From positions 310,001 to 374,000 of the forward strand of contig NZ_FXYA01000215.1 of assembly GCF_900184965.1 (NCBI RefSeq): a stretch of 64,000 nucleotides of DNA. Direction: 5' to 3'. This stretch comes from Akkermansia muciniphila. GTDB taxonomy: Bacteria > Verrucomicrobiota > Verrucomicrobiia > Verrucomicrobiales > Akkermansiaceae. The notes beneath the pieces are model-generated. The model was not told the DNA's origin. It made no database searches and worked only from the letters and a program-made list of their open reading frames with translations. Position numbers and translations under genes: made by a program. Below are positions 24,873 through 35,700 of the stretch, piece after piece; the stretch's first letter is position 1; each line of letters starts with the position of its first letter.

Positions 24873-24904
24873 AAAATGGGGGCCGGCGGAAAGGCCGGCT
24901 CCCA
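24873..24904 (-). terminator. Terminator-like hairpin between purC and purS
   Basis: On the minus strand GGGAGCCGGC pairs with GCCGGCCCCC around a short loop and is followed by ATTTTT. It lies after purC and about 25 bases before purS. It may reduce read-through or protect a processed end, since the genes otherwise form one operon. Confidence 0.5.
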
Positions 24905-24922
24905 TGGAGGGGGGGAAGATGC

Positions 24923-25633
24923 TTAAGCCTGGTTCTGGAGCCGGGAAAGGACTTCTTCGTAGGCTTCCATCACGTTGCCGAGATCCTGGCGGAAGCGGTC
25001 CTTATCCATCTTTTCGCCGGTCTTGATGTCCCACAGGCGGCAGGTATCCGGGGAAATTTCATCCGCCAGCACGATTTGGGAAGGATCTTCCGCCAGGCGG
25101 CCGAATTCGATTTTGAAGTCCACCAGCGTAAGGCCAACCTGTTTGAAAAAGTCAATCAGCACGTCATTCACGATGCGGGCCTGGTTTTTCAGGAAGGCGC
25201 ATTCCTCTTCCGTAGCGGCGTTCATTTCCCGGGCGTAGTCGTCATTAATGAAGGGATCGCCCAGGCTGTCGTCCTTGTAGGAGAATTCCACAATCGGCTT
25301 CTTGAAGGGGGTGCCTTCCTTGACGCCCATGCGGCGGCTGAAGGAGCCGGCGGCGATGTTGCGCACGATCACTTCCAGAGGAAGGATGGAAACCTTTTTC
25401 ACGTCAATGTTGATGTCGTCCACGTCCGCAACCAGGTGGGTTTTCACGCCCTTGCTTTCCAGCATGCGGTAGATGACCAGGGTGATGGCCTTGTTCATCC
25501 TGCCCTTGTTTTCAAACTGGGCCTTCTTGGCTCCGTTTCCGGCAGTGGCGTCGTCCTTGTATTCCATGCGGAGGACGTTGGGATTGTCAGTCGTATAAAG
25601 GCGTTTGGCCTTCCCTTCGTAAATAGGTTCCAT
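24923..25633 (-). CDS. purC: Phosphoribosylaminoimidazole-succinocarboxamide synthase (SAICAR synthetase)
   Basis: A 236-residue ATP-dependent ligase that joins aspartate to CAIR in purine synthesis. Characteristic stretches are IYEGKAKRLYTTDN at the N-terminus (nucleotide loop), EVIVRNIAAGSFSRRMGVKEG, LVDFKIEFGR and LADEISPDTCRLWD. Length is typical of the bacterial short form. It is the first gene of the operon, with a promoter match 36 bases upstream. Confidence 0.97.
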   Translation of the reverse strand: MEPIYEGKAKRLYTTDNPNVLRMEYKDDATAGNGAKKAQFENKGRMNKAITLVIYRMLESKGVKTHLVADVDDINIDVKKVSILPLEVIVRNIAAGSFSRRMGVKEGTPFKKPIVEFSYKDDSLGDPFINDDYAREMNAATEEECAFLKNQARIVNDVLIDFFKQVGLTLVDFKIEFGRLAEDPSQIVLADEISPDTCRLWDIKTGEKMDKDRFRQDLGNVMEAYEEVLSRLQNQA

Positions 25634-25668
25634 GATACGTGTTGCGCAGGGGTTAAATGCGTGCGGAA

Positions 25669-25697
25669 ATGTTACGCCAGACGCTCCGTACGGTCAA
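25669..25697 (-). promoter_or_regulatory. Candidate sigma-70-type promoter of the purine operon
   Basis: On the minus strand TTGACC (25692-25697, five of six consensus bases) and TAACAT (25669-25674) are separated by exactly 17 bases. The -10 ends about 35 bases before the purC ATG. This is the best promoter match in the window. No purine riboswitch-like fold was recognised in the short leader. Confidence 0.6.
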
Positions 25698-25866
25698 GCC
25701 GCAACTGGATGGGGGAGGGAAGGGAAAAAAGACGTGAAGCCCGAATGCGAAGGCGGAGCATGACGTGGGCGGCCGCTGTCTCCGTAGCGGCTCTGGAAAG
25801 CCGTGCAGGCCGCCTCCGGGCGAAAGAGGGAATATTAGTCTTGATACCGGTAGGGGGGGGCGTATC

Positions 25867-27726
25867 ATGTGCCCCAGTATGCACGCCGACTTGGAGAAAT
25901 TATTGTCTCTGGGGAAAATTACCCCCGCTCTCGCTGAAAAACTTGATCGCATCGCACCTGGCCGTTACTGCTTCCATGCTTCCTGGGGCGCCGGAAAAGT
26001 CATTTCCTGGAATCTTCCCGCCCAAAAGCTGGTCATTGATTTTGAGGAAAATCCGGAACACGAAGTTGCCTTGGGATTCGCTCCCAAAATTCTGGAATTC
26101 ATCAGTGATGACCATTTCCTGGCCAAGCGGTATGAAGATACCGAATCCCTGATCAACCTGTCCGTGGATGACCCGGTGGAACTGGTGCGCGTTACCTTGC
26201 AGGGCTACGGTAATTCTCTTACTCCTGAGAAGCTGGAAGCCGCGCTGAAAGGCACCGTGATTGCGGAGGACAAGTGGAAAAACTGGTGGGACAAGGTGCG
26301 TGCCATGCTCCGTTCCAATGTCCAGTTCATGATGCCCACCCGCAAGGGAGAGCGCATCACGCTTCGCGCGAATACCCTTTCCCGCGCGCAGGCTGCCCTG
26401 GAAGATTACAATAAGGCCGCCGATCTGAAAGCCAAGGTGCGCGTTTTGGACGGCATTAAAATGGAAACGGTCATGGCGGAGCCGGATGCCGTCAACGCCC
26501 TGATTCGCGCCGTGGATGCCGATGTGCGCAACGGCGGCAGCCTGGCTCTCCAGCAGGTGCTGGAACTGGCCGTGCTCAGGGATGACCTGATTGCCTCCCT
26601 GAAGAATACGGAGGCGGCCAAGGAAGCTTATCCTCTCCGTTCCATCGTGGAAGCCAATATCGGCGATGTGGGACGCTTCGCGGAAGTGCTCAATTCCATG
26701 CCTGCCGTGCGGCAGAAACGCGTGTACGCCACGCTGCCCGCCATTTTTGGTGAGGATTGGCCGCAGAAGGCGCTGGAGCTTTTTGACGCGGGCGGCGCAC
26801 GCGCCGTGGGGGAAATTGCCAAATTCCTGATAGAGGAAGGGCAGGACAAGGTGCTGGTCAAGCATCTGAAGCATGAATTGCTGCGCCAGACCCTTCCGGC
26901 GGAGTCCCTCATCTGGATATGCCGCCAGCGGCATGACGCTTCCAAGCCCCTCTTTGGCCTCCCTGTGGGCATTGCGATGCTTTCCCTGATTGAACAGGAC
27001 CACATGGACGGCGGCCCCAACCGCATGCTGCGCCTGAAGAACCTGTTCATGGAGGACAAGAGCATCATTCAGGAAATGATCAAGGGGCAGGATGTGGCGG
27101 AAGTCCGCCAGTTCGCCAAGATGCTGTACAACACCTCCGCTTTTTCCGAACAGGATCGCGGCGCGCTGATGGCCCGCGTCATCAGCGTCTTCCCGGACCT
27201 GCACGCCATTGTGCTGGACGCCCTGGTGGACAACTCCGACAAACCGGAACCGATTTTCGTTTCCTGGGAAAGCCTGGAAGCCCGCAAGAAGGAGCTGGAA
27301 GAACTGGTAAACGTGAAAATTCCGGAAAACCTGCATAACAAGAAGATTTCCCGTGCGGAAGGGGATCTCCGTGAAAACGGCGGCTACCAGGACGCCAAGG
27401 AAGTGGAAAAGGTGCTCAACCGCCGCCGGGCGGAACTGGAACATGCGCTGGCCCTGGCCCGCGGCACGGATTTTGCCGTAACGGATACTTCCCGCGCCGC
27501 CATGGGCACGAAGGTGACTCTTCAGCCGTTGAATGGCGGGGAGCCCGTGGTGTACACCATTCTGGGCGCGTGGGACACAAATCCGGAAAAGCATATCGTC
27601 TCTTATCTTTCCCAGGTCGGCAAGGAGCTGACGGGCAAGAGCGTAGGGGATCAGGTGAAGATTGTCCCGATGGACGGCGACAAGAAAAAGGTGTATACCA
27701 TCATGAAGATTGAAGCCGCTTTCTAA
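25867..27726 (+). CDS. greA: Large GreA-type transcription elongation factor fusion
   Basis: A 619-residue protein. The last ~140 residues are a GreA/GreB module. It has a coiled coil with the tip GDLRENGGYQDAKE (near residues 499-512), where Asp and Glu act at the RNA polymerase active site, and a C-terminal FKBP-like domain (TKVTLQPLNGGEPVVYTILG, LTGKSVGDQVKI). GreA stimulates transcript cleavage to rescue stalled polymerase. Standard GreA is about 160 residues. The ~470-residue helical N-terminal part has no motif I recognise. Chlamydial GreA proteins are also long (over 700 residues), so this may be a trait of the wider PVC group. A run of G at 25851-25858 acts as ribosome site for the ATG at 25867. 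A terminator follows. Confidence 0.85.
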   Translation: MCPSMHADLEKLLSLGKITPALAEKLDRIAPGRYCFHASWGAGKVISWNLPAQKLVIDFEENPEHEVALGFAPKILEFISDDHFLAKRYEDTESLINLSVDDPVELVRVTLQGYGNSLTPEKLEAALKGTVIAEDKWKNWWDKVRAMLRSNVQFMMPTRKGERITLRANTLSRAQAALEDYNKAADLKAKVRVLDGIKMETVMAEPDAVNALIRAVDADVRNGGSLALQQVLELAVLRDDLIASLKNTEAAKEAYPLRSIVEANIGDVGRFAEVLNSMPAVRQKRVYATLPAIFGEDWPQKALELFDAGGARAVGEIAKFLIEEGQDKVLVKHLKHELLRQTLPAESLIWICRQRHDASKPLFGLPVGIAMLSLIEQDHMDGGPNRMLRLKNLFMEDKSIIQEMIKGQDVAEVRQFAKMLYNTSAFSEQDRGALMARVISVFPDLHAIVLDALVDNSDKPEPIFVSWESLEARKKELEELVNVKIPENLHNKKISRAEGDLRENGGYQDAKEVEKVLNRRRAELEHALALARGTDFAVTDTSRAAMGTKVTLQPLNGGEPVVYTILGAWDTNPEKHIVSYLSQVGKELTGKSVGDQVKIVPMDGDKKKVYTIMKIEAAF

Positions 27727-27759
27727 CGGAGCCTCTTCCCTTTTTACCAAGGTCTTTAT

Positions 27760-27793
27760 AAAAACGCCCCTTTTTTCGGAAAGGGGCGTTTTT
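27760..27793 (+). terminator. Intrinsic terminator of the GreA fusion gene
   Basis: AAAAACGCCCCTTT pairs with AAAGGGGCGTTTTT around a short loop. The right arm runs into a T-run. The A-rich left arm would make it work on the opposite strand too. Confidence 0.85.
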
Positions 27794-28152
27794 CATTGTT
27801 CATGGTTCGCCCGCCCGTTATTTTGCAGGGTTGGGGTTTATTGCATTGTCAATAGAAGCATCGCTTTATCCTGACCATTCCGAATATTCATTGGCGCCAG
27901 GAAGGAACCCGGACATTGTCCGTTCCGGCAGCCATGATGAAAACGGGCTGTTGGCAACCGGGGCTTTCGCGGCCTTAAGCTTGTCCAGGACCGGTTCAGG
28001 TCATGGGCTCCGCTGTTGCAGAGGTCATGTATTTGGAGAAATCCGGACGGGAAATGAACGGAATTTTTGCAGGAAAGGATAGTTCCTGCGTTACGGATAA
28101 TGGTGGCTCGTGGGGACGGCCTTACTTTTTTTCTGGCAACCGGGGAGACATG

Positions 28153-28188
28153 AAAAAGGGGCTGTTCCGGCGAATGCGGAACAGCCCC
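28153..28188 (-). terminator. Intrinsic terminator of transketolase
   Basis: On the minus strand GGGGCTGTTCCG pairs perfectly with CGGAACAGCCCC across a 7-base loop and is followed by five T residues, about 30 bases after the tkt stop. Confidence 0.85.
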
Positions 28189-28218
28189 TGGAAAGAGATG
28201 ACGGGGAAAATTCCCTGT

Positions 28219-30222
28219 TTATCTGGCAAGCACCTTGTGAACGGCGGCGACGACGTTGTCCACATTCATGCCGAGTTCCTCCAGCACCTGCGTTCCGGGA
28301 GCGGAGAAGCCGAAGCGGTTGATGCCCACGGCCTCTCCCTGGCAGCCCAGATATTTCCACCAGAGGTCCGTGACCCCGGCTTCTACGGAAACTCTTCTCA
28401 TGCAGGAAGAGGGAAGCACGCTCTCCCGGTATTCGGAAGGTTGCGCGTCAAAGCGGAAGAAGCTGGGCATGGAGACGACCCGGATTCCTTCCCCGATGTT
28501 TTCCGCCGCTTTCAGGGCCAGTTCCAGTTCGGAACCGCTGGCAAGAATAATGGCTTTCAGGGGGCCCTGTTCCTTCCGGGCGATGTAGGCGCCTTTCAGC
28601 ACGCCTTCCCGGCGCGTCTCAACGGGGATGCCGTTCAGCGTAGCCACTTTCTGGCGCGTCAGAATGAGGGCGGTAGGGCCGTCGGCACGCTGCATGGCGG
28701 CCATCCAGGCTCCTGCGGTTTCTTCCGGGTCCGCCGGACGGATGACATCCAGGTTCGGAATGACGCGGAGGCCGGAAATTGTTTCCACCGGCTGGTGGGT
28801 GGGGCCGTCTTCTCCCACGGCCACGGAGTCATGCGTCAGAATATAGGTGACGGGGAGCCCGCTGAGGGCCGCCACGCGGATGGAGGCGCGCATGTAGTCT
28901 ACGAAGACGCAGAACGTGGCGGCGCTTACGCGGAACAGGCCGTCATAGGCAATGCCGTTGCAGATGGCGGCCATGGCGTGTTCGCGGATGCCGAACCAGA
29001 AGTTGCGTCCTTCCGGGGTTTCCGCAGAGAAGTCTCCTGCGCCGGAAAGGTAGTTTTTATTGGAGCTGTAAAGGTCCGCGCTGGTGGTCAGGAAGCAGGG
29101 ATTCGCTTTAGCGATGGCGTTGATGGCAACGGCCCCGGCTGAACGGGTGGCATCGCTATAGTCCTGCGGGAAAGGGGGAATAGCCTTGTCCGAGTCTGCC
29201 GGATTGACGCCGCAGGAGCAGGCGTTGATGCCCGCGTCCAGTTCCTCTGCCAGTTCCGGATAGGTTCGGCGCCATTGTTCGTACGTGGCGTTCCAGGCCT
29301 TGAAATCTTTTTCCCTTCGGGCTTTCAGGTCTACGAAAGCGGCACGAATGTCTTCGGAGACGTAGTAGCGTTCTCCGGCAGGAATGCCCCAGTTGGCGTG
29401 CGCTTCCTCCTGAAGCTTGGCTCCGCCTTCCCCGTGGCCTTTTGTGGTGCCTTCAATACCGGGAATGCCCTTGCCGATGACCGTTTTGGCAATGATGAGC
29501 TGGGGTTTCCCGTTTTTGGCGTTTTTGGCGGCTTCAACCGCTGCCGCAATGGCCTTGATGTCATGCCCGTCAATCTGGCGCACATCCCAGCCCATGGCTT
29601 CGTATACGGCGCGCGGATCCGTGAGCTGGGTCCGTTCCGCGGGAGCGTCCAGCGTGATGTCGTTGGAATCGTAAATGAGAATGAGGTTATCCAGCTTGAG
29701 CACGGCGGCCAGAGCCAGGGATTCCCGGGCTACGCCTTCCTGCAGGCAGCCGTCTCCCGTGAGGCAGAAAACGTGCTGGGTAAAGATGTCCATGCCGGGC
29801 CTGTTGAACCGGGCGGCCGCGCGCCTAGCGGAGAGGGCGAAGCCTACGGCGTTCGCAATACCCTGGCCCAGCGGCCCCGTGGTGCATTCTACGCCTTCCG
29901 TATCCCGGAATTCCGGGTGGCCGGGCGTGATGGAACCTTTGCTGCGGAAGCTCTTGATATCTTCAATGCCGACGTTGAATCCTGACAGGTGGAGCCAGCC
30001 GTAAAGAAACATGGAGCCGTGGCCGGCGGAGAGAATGAAGCGGTCACGGTTGAGCCAGCGGGGCTGTGAAGGGCAGATGTTGAGCAAATCGCCGAACAGG
30101 ACGGCCCCGATTTCGGCGCACCCCAGCGGCAGGCCCAGGTGGCCGGATGCGCAGTCGTGAACGGCATCCATGGCGAGTCCCCGCGCCTGGTTGGCGGCTT
30201 TTTGGAGAAGGTCAAGATTCAT
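28219..30222 (-). CDS. tkt: Transketolase
   Basis: A 667-residue thiamine-diphosphate enzyme of the pentose phosphate pathway that moves two-carbon units between sugar phosphates. The N-terminal domain shows [16 protein letters not shown] (the usual GHPG is GHLG here) and the cofactor motif [12 protein letters not shown] ending in the metal-binding SND. The pyrimidine-binding domain has [18 protein letters not shown] with the catalytic Glu and [15 protein letters not shown]. The C-terminal domain is complete. Length is typical. The ATG at 30222 is preferred over an in-frame ATG at 30252, which adds 10 untypical residues. It is probably monocistronic with its own terminator. Confidence 0.95.
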   Translation of the reverse strand: MNLDLLQKAANQARGLAMDAVHDCASGHLGLPLGCAEIGAVLFGDLLNICPSQPRWLNRDRFILSAGHGSMFLYGWLHLSGFNVGIEDIKSFRSKGSITPGHPEFRDTEGVECTTGPLGQGIANAVGFALSARRAAARFNRPGMDIFTQHVFCLTGDGCLQEGVARESLALAAVLKLDNLILIYDSNDITLDAPAERTQLTDPRAVYEAMGWDVRQIDGHDIKAIAAAVEAAKNAKNGKPQLIIAKTVIGKGIPGIEGTTKGHGEGGAKLQEEAHANWGIPAGERYYVSEDIRAAFVDLKARREKDFKAWNATYEQWRRTYPELAEELDAGINACSCGVNPADSDKAIPPFPQDYSDATRSAGAVAINAIAKANPCFLTTSADLYSSNKNYLSGAGDFSAETPEGRNFWFGIREHAMAAICNGIAYDGLFRVSAATFCVFVDYMRASIRVAALSGLPVTYILTHDSVAVGEDGPTHQPVETISGLRVIPNLDVIRPADPEETAGAWMAAMQRADGPTALILTRQKVATLNGIPVETRREGVLKGAYIARKEQGPLKAIILASGSELELALKAAENIGEGIRVVSMPSFFRFDAQPSEYRESVLPSSCMRRVSVEAGVTDLWWKYLGCQGEAVGINRFGFSAPGTQVLEELGMNVDNVVAAVHKVLAR

Positions 30223-30658
30223 GCCCGGGCAATATGAGCGGATCAGCTTCATATTGGAAGCCTAAAATGCGTCTCCCGCGCCAGTTCCGGACCGGGGAAA
30301 AGCCTTGAAGATGGAAGCGCCGCGCATGCTGCCCCGGTTTTACGGCGCGCTCGCCGGCATGTATGGCGATTTAGGGAATAAAGCCGGAGGAAAACATGTT
30401 GGACGGCCAGCTTCATTCCTGTTCCGCGGTTTCGTCTGGCTCCGGTTTTCTTGGTTGCCCGGGTATTGTCCGGGACGGAGCATTTCACCCGCGCCGGCGG
30501 CCTGTCAAGCGGAGGGGATGATCCTTTTTTATCCCTGTAAAGAGGGGAGAAGTCCTTCCGTTTTTTGCGTCCGGCGCTTTCGCGGGTTAGAGCGGAAAAG
30601 ACGCGTTTTCCGCTTTTTTTGGGAAAAGGAATTGTTGTATTATAAGCGGCGGAAATAC
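30223..30658. other. Divergent intergenic stretch between tkt and proB
   Basis: No gene or RNA was recognised. The last 40 bases before proB are AT-rich with a TATTAT element (about 30638-30643) that could serve as -10, but no clear -35 was found at the proper distance. Confidence 0.45.
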
Positions 30659-31417
30659 ATGAAAATCGTAATTAAAGTAGGTACGGGCGTGTTGACCCGT
30701 GAGAATGGGACATTGGACGGTTCTTCCATCGTGCATTTGGTAAGCGCCCTGGCGGGGCTGATGCAGCAGGGGCATCAGGTGGTTCTGGTCAGCTCCGGCG
30801 CTGTAGGGGCCGGCGTGTCCGTCCTGGGTCTTCCGTCCTATCCTCAGGAGCTGTCCTTGAAACAGGCGTGCGCCGCCGTAGGGCAGACGCGGCTGATGCA
30901 GGCATATGAGAATCTTTTCAACCACTTTAACGTAGATGTGGCCCAGCTTCTGCTGACGGCGGAGGATTTGAAACGCCGCCGTGGCAATGTGCAGGCTACG
31001 GTGCTGCGCCTGTTTGAGCACGGCGGCATCATCCCGATTGTGAATGAGAACGACACCGTATCCGTGGAAGAGCTGAAATTTGGGGATAACGATATTCTTT
31101 CCGTGCACATCGCGCGTCTGGTGGAGGCTGACGCGCTGTTCATTCTGACGAGCGTGGACGGCCTGTATCCCCCCGGAGGAAAGCGGAAGGCCATCATTCC
31201 CCGGGTGGAGGACGTGGATGCCGTGCTGGCGTTCGCGGAAGAGGACCGGGGGCGCTTTTCCATGGGCGGCATGAGCGCCAAGCTCCAGGCTGTCCGGGAG
31301 GCCGTGAATGCGGGGACGGGCGTTTACATGCTGCATGGCCGCCATCCGGAACGCATTGCGCTGCTGCTGGAGGGGAAGGAGGAAGGAGCCGGAACATATT
31401 TTGTGCCGAAGGGATAA
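30659..31417 (+). CDS. proB: Glutamate 5-kinase, short form without PUA domain
   Basis: A 252-residue amino acid kinase that phosphorylates glutamate in the first step of proline synthesis. It shows KVGTGVLTRENG (ATP loop), VVLVSSGAVGAGVSVLGL, IPIVNENDTVSVEELKFGDND (substrate and metal site) and RFSMGGMSAKLQAVREAVNAG. It stops after the kinase domain. The ~100-residue PUA domain found in E. coli ProB is absent, as in several other bacteria. proA starts 4 bases after its stop, so the pair is an operon. The ATG at 30659 gives the family start. Confidence 0.95.
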   Translation: MKIVIKVGTGVLTRENGTLDGSSIVHLVSALAGLMQQGHQVVLVSSGAVGAGVSVLGLPSYPQELSLKQACAAVGQTRLMQAYENLFNHFNVDVAQLLLTAEDLKRRRGNVQATVLRLFEHGGIIPIVNENDTVSVEELKFGDNDILSVHIARLVEADALFILTSVDGLYPPGGKRKAIIPRVEDVDAVLAFAEEDRGRFSMGGMSAKLQAVREAVNAGTGVYMLHGRHPERIALLLEGKEEGAGTYFVPKG

Positions 31418-31421
31418 AACT

Positions 31422-32711
31422 ATGAAGATGGAGAATTCTCTTGAACCGGCGGGACGGGCCGCGCTGGCGGCCTCACGGGAATTGCTTGCCCTGGAGCCGG
31501 AAGAGAAGGCGCTGGCCCTGCGCCTGATGGCCGCAGGCGTTCGGAACGCCGCGGAAAAGATTGTACGGGAGAACGGCCTTGATATGGAAGAGGCCCGGAA
31601 AGGCGGCCACAATGCCGCGTTTCTGGACAGGCTGCTCCTGACTCCGGAGCGTGTGGAACACATGGCCCGCGGCATGGAACAGGTGGCGGCCCTCCCTGAT
31701 CCCGTGGGCGAATGCATCCGGGAATGGACGCGCCCCAACGGGTTGCATATCCGCCAGGTGCGCGTTCCCCTGGGGGTCATCGGTTTTATTTACGAGAGCC
31801 GCGGCACCGTCACCTGCGATGCCGCCGCCCTGTGCCTGAAGTCCGGGAATGCCGTTATTCTGCGCGGCGGAAGCGAGTCTCTGCGGACCAACCGGGCGCT
31901 GGCGGAGGTCCTGCGCGCCGCGCTGAAGGAGTCCGCCGTTCCCGCGGACGCCGTGCAGCTTCTGGATTCCGGTAGCCGTGATGAGGTGCGGCAGTTGTGC
32001 GGGCTGGATTCTTTCCTGAACGTGATTATTCCCAGGGGTGGAAAGGGGCTGATCCGCGCCGTGACGGAGTACGCCAGGGTTCCCGTGCTGAAGCATCTGG
32101 ACGGCGTTTGCCATGTGTATGTGGATGCGGCGGCGGATTTAGAGATGGCCGTGAACGTGTTGGATGACGCTAAAACGCAGAGGCCCGGCGTATGCAATGC
32201 GGCGGAAACCCTGCTGGTGGACGCTGCCGCGGCAGAGCGGTTCCTGCCGATGGCGGCGGAACGCATGCGCCTGCGCGGCGTGGAATGCCGCGTGTGTGAG
32301 CGAAGCCGCCCGTTTTTTGATCCGGAAGCCATTCCGGCAGAGGAAGAGGATTGGTCCACGGAATATGAAGACCTGATTCTTTCCGTGAAAGTGGTGGACG
32401 GCGTCCGTGATGCCGTGGAGCACATTAACCATTACGGCTCCCACCACAGTGATTCCATCATTACGGAGGATGAACGGGCGCGCGATTATTTTATGAACCG
32501 GGTGGACAGCGCGTGCGTTTACCATAATTGTTCCACGCGGTTCAGCGACGGGGAGGAATTCGGCTTCGGGGCGGAAATAGGCATCGGTACGGACAAATTT
32601 CATGCCCGGGGGCCAATGGCTTTGCGGGAACTTACTTCCTACAAGTATGTTATTGAAGGAGACGGGCAGATGAAGGACCCGTCCCGAGTTCCGCGGAAAG
32701 GCCGTGCCTGA
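31422..32711 (+). CDS. proA: Gamma-glutamyl phosphate reductase
   Basis: A 429-residue NADPH-dependent enzyme of the aldehyde dehydrogenase superfamily that reduces glutamyl phosphate to the semialdehyde in proline synthesis. Features are VPLGVIGFIYESRGTVTCDAAALCLKSGNAVILRGG, HLDGVCHVYVD, RPGVCNAAETLLVD (with the catalytic Cys) and ALRELTSYKYVIEGDGQ at the end. It pairs with proB directly upstream. Length is typical. The start lies just after the proB stop. Confidence 0.97.
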   Translation: MKMENSLEPAGRAALAASRELLALEPEEKALALRLMAAGVRNAAEKIVRENGLDMEEARKGGHNAAFLDRLLLTPERVEHMARGMEQVAALPDPVGECIREWTRPNGLHIRQVRVPLGVIGFIYESRGTVTCDAAALCLKSGNAVILRGGSESLRTNRALAEVLRAALKESAVPADAVQLLDSGSRDEVRQLCGLDSFLNVIIPRGGKGLIRAVTEYARVPVLKHLDGVCHVYVDAAADLEMAVNVLDDAKTQRPGVCNAAETLLVDAAAAERFLPMAAERMRLRGVECRVCERSRPFFDPEAIPAEEEDWSTEYEDLILSVKVVDGVRDAVEHINHYGSHHSDSIITEDERARDYFMNRVDSACVYHNCSTRFSDGEEFGFGAEIGIGTDKFHARGPMALRELTSYKYVIEGDGQMKDPSRVPRKGRA

Positions 32712-32728
32712 GCAGGAGGCCCGCCGTA

Positions 32729-32762
32729 AACAAGAAAGCACCGCGGCATGGCCGCGATGCTT
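32729..32762 (-). terminator. Terminator-like hairpin between proA and the autotransporter gene
   Basis: AAGCACCGCGGC and GCCGCGATGCTT pair with one mismatch around ATG. On the minus strand it is followed by TTCTTGTTT, so it best serves the autotransporter gene that ends at 32792. It may also stop proBA read-through. Confidence 0.6.
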
Positions 32763-32791
32763 CCGTTGATATATACTCCTGAAGAAGTCGG

Positions 32792-35700
32792 TCAGAAGGT
32801 CAGCCTGTAGCCGATGCTTCCGTTGAAGCTGTTGGCGCGGCTGCGAAAGTCCGCATTGACGTCTGCAAAGATGGAACCGGTATAACCCACCGGAATGGTG
32901 ATTCCGGCTCCGACCTGCACGCCGGTGGCTCCTTCCCTGGCTCCGTTTACGCGGAACCCTGCGCCGGGTATGCCGGCGGGCGCCAGGACGGCTGCGGTGT
33001 CCCGGTCGCCCAGAAGCTGGACAACCTGCACCCGCAGTTCACCCAGGGAGGCGCGGCCCGTCAGGTTGGCGGACAGTTCTCCGCGGAGCCTTGCGCCCAT
33101 TCCCACGGTTCCGAAGGTGGAGTCCATGTCATCCACGTTCATGCCCAGGCCGCCGGATTCCGTAAAGCCGTCCATCCGGCTCCTGTACACGGAGGCATTC
33201 ACCAGAGGCTGGAGCGCGGAAGTGTTGTTCTCATTCAGGTACAGGTCATACGTGCCTTCATAGAAGGCGCCGTAGCTGCTGCCGCTGGTGCTGCCGTGCA
33301 TGGTGTACATGCCGGCTCCGGGGATTCCCGCGGTGCGGTCCAGGGAAGCGTCGTTCCATCCGCAGGTGAGGATGATGTTGTGCGCCCAGCGGCCCGACTG
33401 GATGCGGAAGAACAGATTGCCGTAGTAGGAGTCCAGGTCTCCGTTCGCCATGTAGGCGTCCAGGTCGCCATAGCTGGCGGAGAAGGCCGCCCCCCATACG
33501 AAGCTGTCGCTGCACGTTACGTCAAAGCCGAAGGTGCCGCCCCAGGTGCTGAGCTTGTAGCCTGATTCGTCCGTCCGGTCATCCAGCCTGCGGTAGCCGC
33601 CTTCCCCTTCAATCCAGGCGTTGAAGCCGGGCAGGTCATCGTGAATGTACTGCGGGGAGACTCCCATTTGGGAGAGGCGGTTGCGCAGGTGAAGCACCTG
33701 GTCCCGGAGGGCTCCCTTCTGGGCGGAATGCAGGGCGGTAATGCCGCTGCCCGCATAGGAGGAAAGGGCTGACCAGATAGCTTCCGCATTCCCCATGGCC
33801 TGGGCGTTGCCCATGGCGTTAAGGAATTCCATCATGTCCGGAGTGATGTTTTCCGGTGAGGAGGTGACGGCCCACAGACTGTCCGCCGCGCCCTGCTGGT
33901 TGTCCGTGGAGGCGAAGTCTTTCAGCGGGCTGTCTCCCTGCTTGGTGAAGTGGATCTGGAACAGCTTGCCGTCGTCGGAGAGTTTCTTGCTGATGTCATA
34001 GACAAGGTTGGCGAAGCCGGCATAGGTCAGGTTCACCATGTCCTCCGTCCAGGTTTCCCCGTCCGCCGTGACCAGTCCGTTTTCCGCATAGAAGGCGTTA
34101 ACGGTGAATTCCGGCAGGATGGCCCAGTCTCCGGCGGCGCCCAGGCCGTAAATGTTGACGTTAATGGACGGATCCGTTCCGTTGATGCGGATGGAGCCGT
34201 GTTCCGCCTTCAAGGCGGCCCAGGCGTTGTCCGCGCTATTGGTCAGCGTTTCCGTATTGACGGTGAGGTCCAGGGAAGCGCCGGAGGCCAGAGCGGCCGC
34301 CACGCCGCCGTTGTTGCCGGTCAACACGAGCTGAACGGCCCTCTGGTTGGGATTGCCGCCCAGGTACAGTTTGCCGTTGGAGGCGATGGAAAGCGTGTTG
34401 GCCGTGGTATTATTCATCAGGGAGAGGTCTGCCGTGGCGTCCAGGTCGGAGGCGTCCCGGGTGTTGCTGCCGATGAAAATATCCCTGTAGGTCATGAGGC
34501 CGTTTGCTGCCAGATCCTTGTCTCCCAGAACGAGATGACCGCCGGTCCGGGTATGGCTGACGTCCACGCCTGCGTTGCCGGAGGAAAGGATGATCTGCGT
34601 GCCTTCGCCCCGATGGGTAATGGCTCCCGTGCCGGTGATATCGCCTTTGAAGGAGTAGGTTTTTCCGTCGTTGGAGGCCAGTTTCAGACGTCCGTCAGCC
34701 CCCAGGTGGAGCGCGCCGTTCTCCTGCTCTTGGTGGAGCCCTTCCAGCGCGATCGCGGAGCCGTCCTGCAGACGCAGGCTGCCGCCCCCCAGATGGAGCA
34801 GTACGTCTTCGCCCAGATTGTTGTCCGTACCCAGAATCAGGTTGCAGTTGTCCAGTTTCAGGGTGCCGGAGCCGGTGACGCTTGCGTGGAGCGTCAGGTC
34901 TGAAAGAGTGTCCCTGGCGATGGAGAGCAGGGCGCCCCCGTTCAGGGTGATGGAGCCGGAGCCCGCCAGATCCCCGGCGGCCAGGGAGGCAGCGTTCAGC
35001 GTCAGCGCGGCATCCTGTTCCACGTTCAGGGCGCCGGAGATGATGGAACTTTCCTTCGTGTTCTGGAGCGCGAGTTCTCCCTGTTGCACGTCCAGAGCGG
35101 AGGCGGTTACCCTGCCGTCAACGGTCAGCCTCTGTTCCCCGTCCTTGACGAGCTGCGCCGCTCCTTCAATGGAACCCGCATAAGCGGTGTTGCCCGGTTT
35201 GTCCGGATCTGCGGAGGTTTCATTCAGAAGAGTGATGATCACGTCGCTGTCCGTCCCCGTATTCACGACGGCATCGGCTTCCGTGCCGGCCAGGTAGCGG
35301 ATGATGGTGGTTTTGTTTTCCGGCGCGGTGGCCGCGGACAGGTCAATGTTCAGCGTTCCGTTGTTGGTGACGCTGGGAGTTGCCGCCAGAGTGTTGGCGG
35401 AGGTGACGTTTTTGGAAGCTCCCTTATCAATGACCATGGCGTCCAGCAACTGGCCGAAGGAGATGATTACCTGGCCGCCTTCCGTCCGGGTAATGTCCCA
35501 CGCCATGCCGTTGTATTCGCTCAGCGTAATGTGGTTGGTATCCGCGTGCAGGGCGGCGTTGGTGACGTGGAAAGAGTAGTCCCCCGGAGCGGCGAGGAGC
35601 GCCACGGCATCCGCCGTCAGCGTCAGGGTCAGGTTGCCCAGCGTCAAGCTGGCATTGTCCGCGTCATTGAACTGGATGATTCCCGTGCCGTCCGCGTCCA

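Larger units (their letters stand above)
27727..28218. other. Gene-free stretch between converging genes
   Basis: It holds the terminators of the GreA fusion (left) and of transketolase (right). About 360 bases between them contain no recognisable gene, RNA or repeat. Confidence 0.55.

Noticed and set aside
22319-26152. A 1277-codon plus-strand frame opposite the purine genes
   Set aside because: The translation is Val/His/Gly-rich with no motifs, while the minus strand encodes purL, purS and purC clearly.
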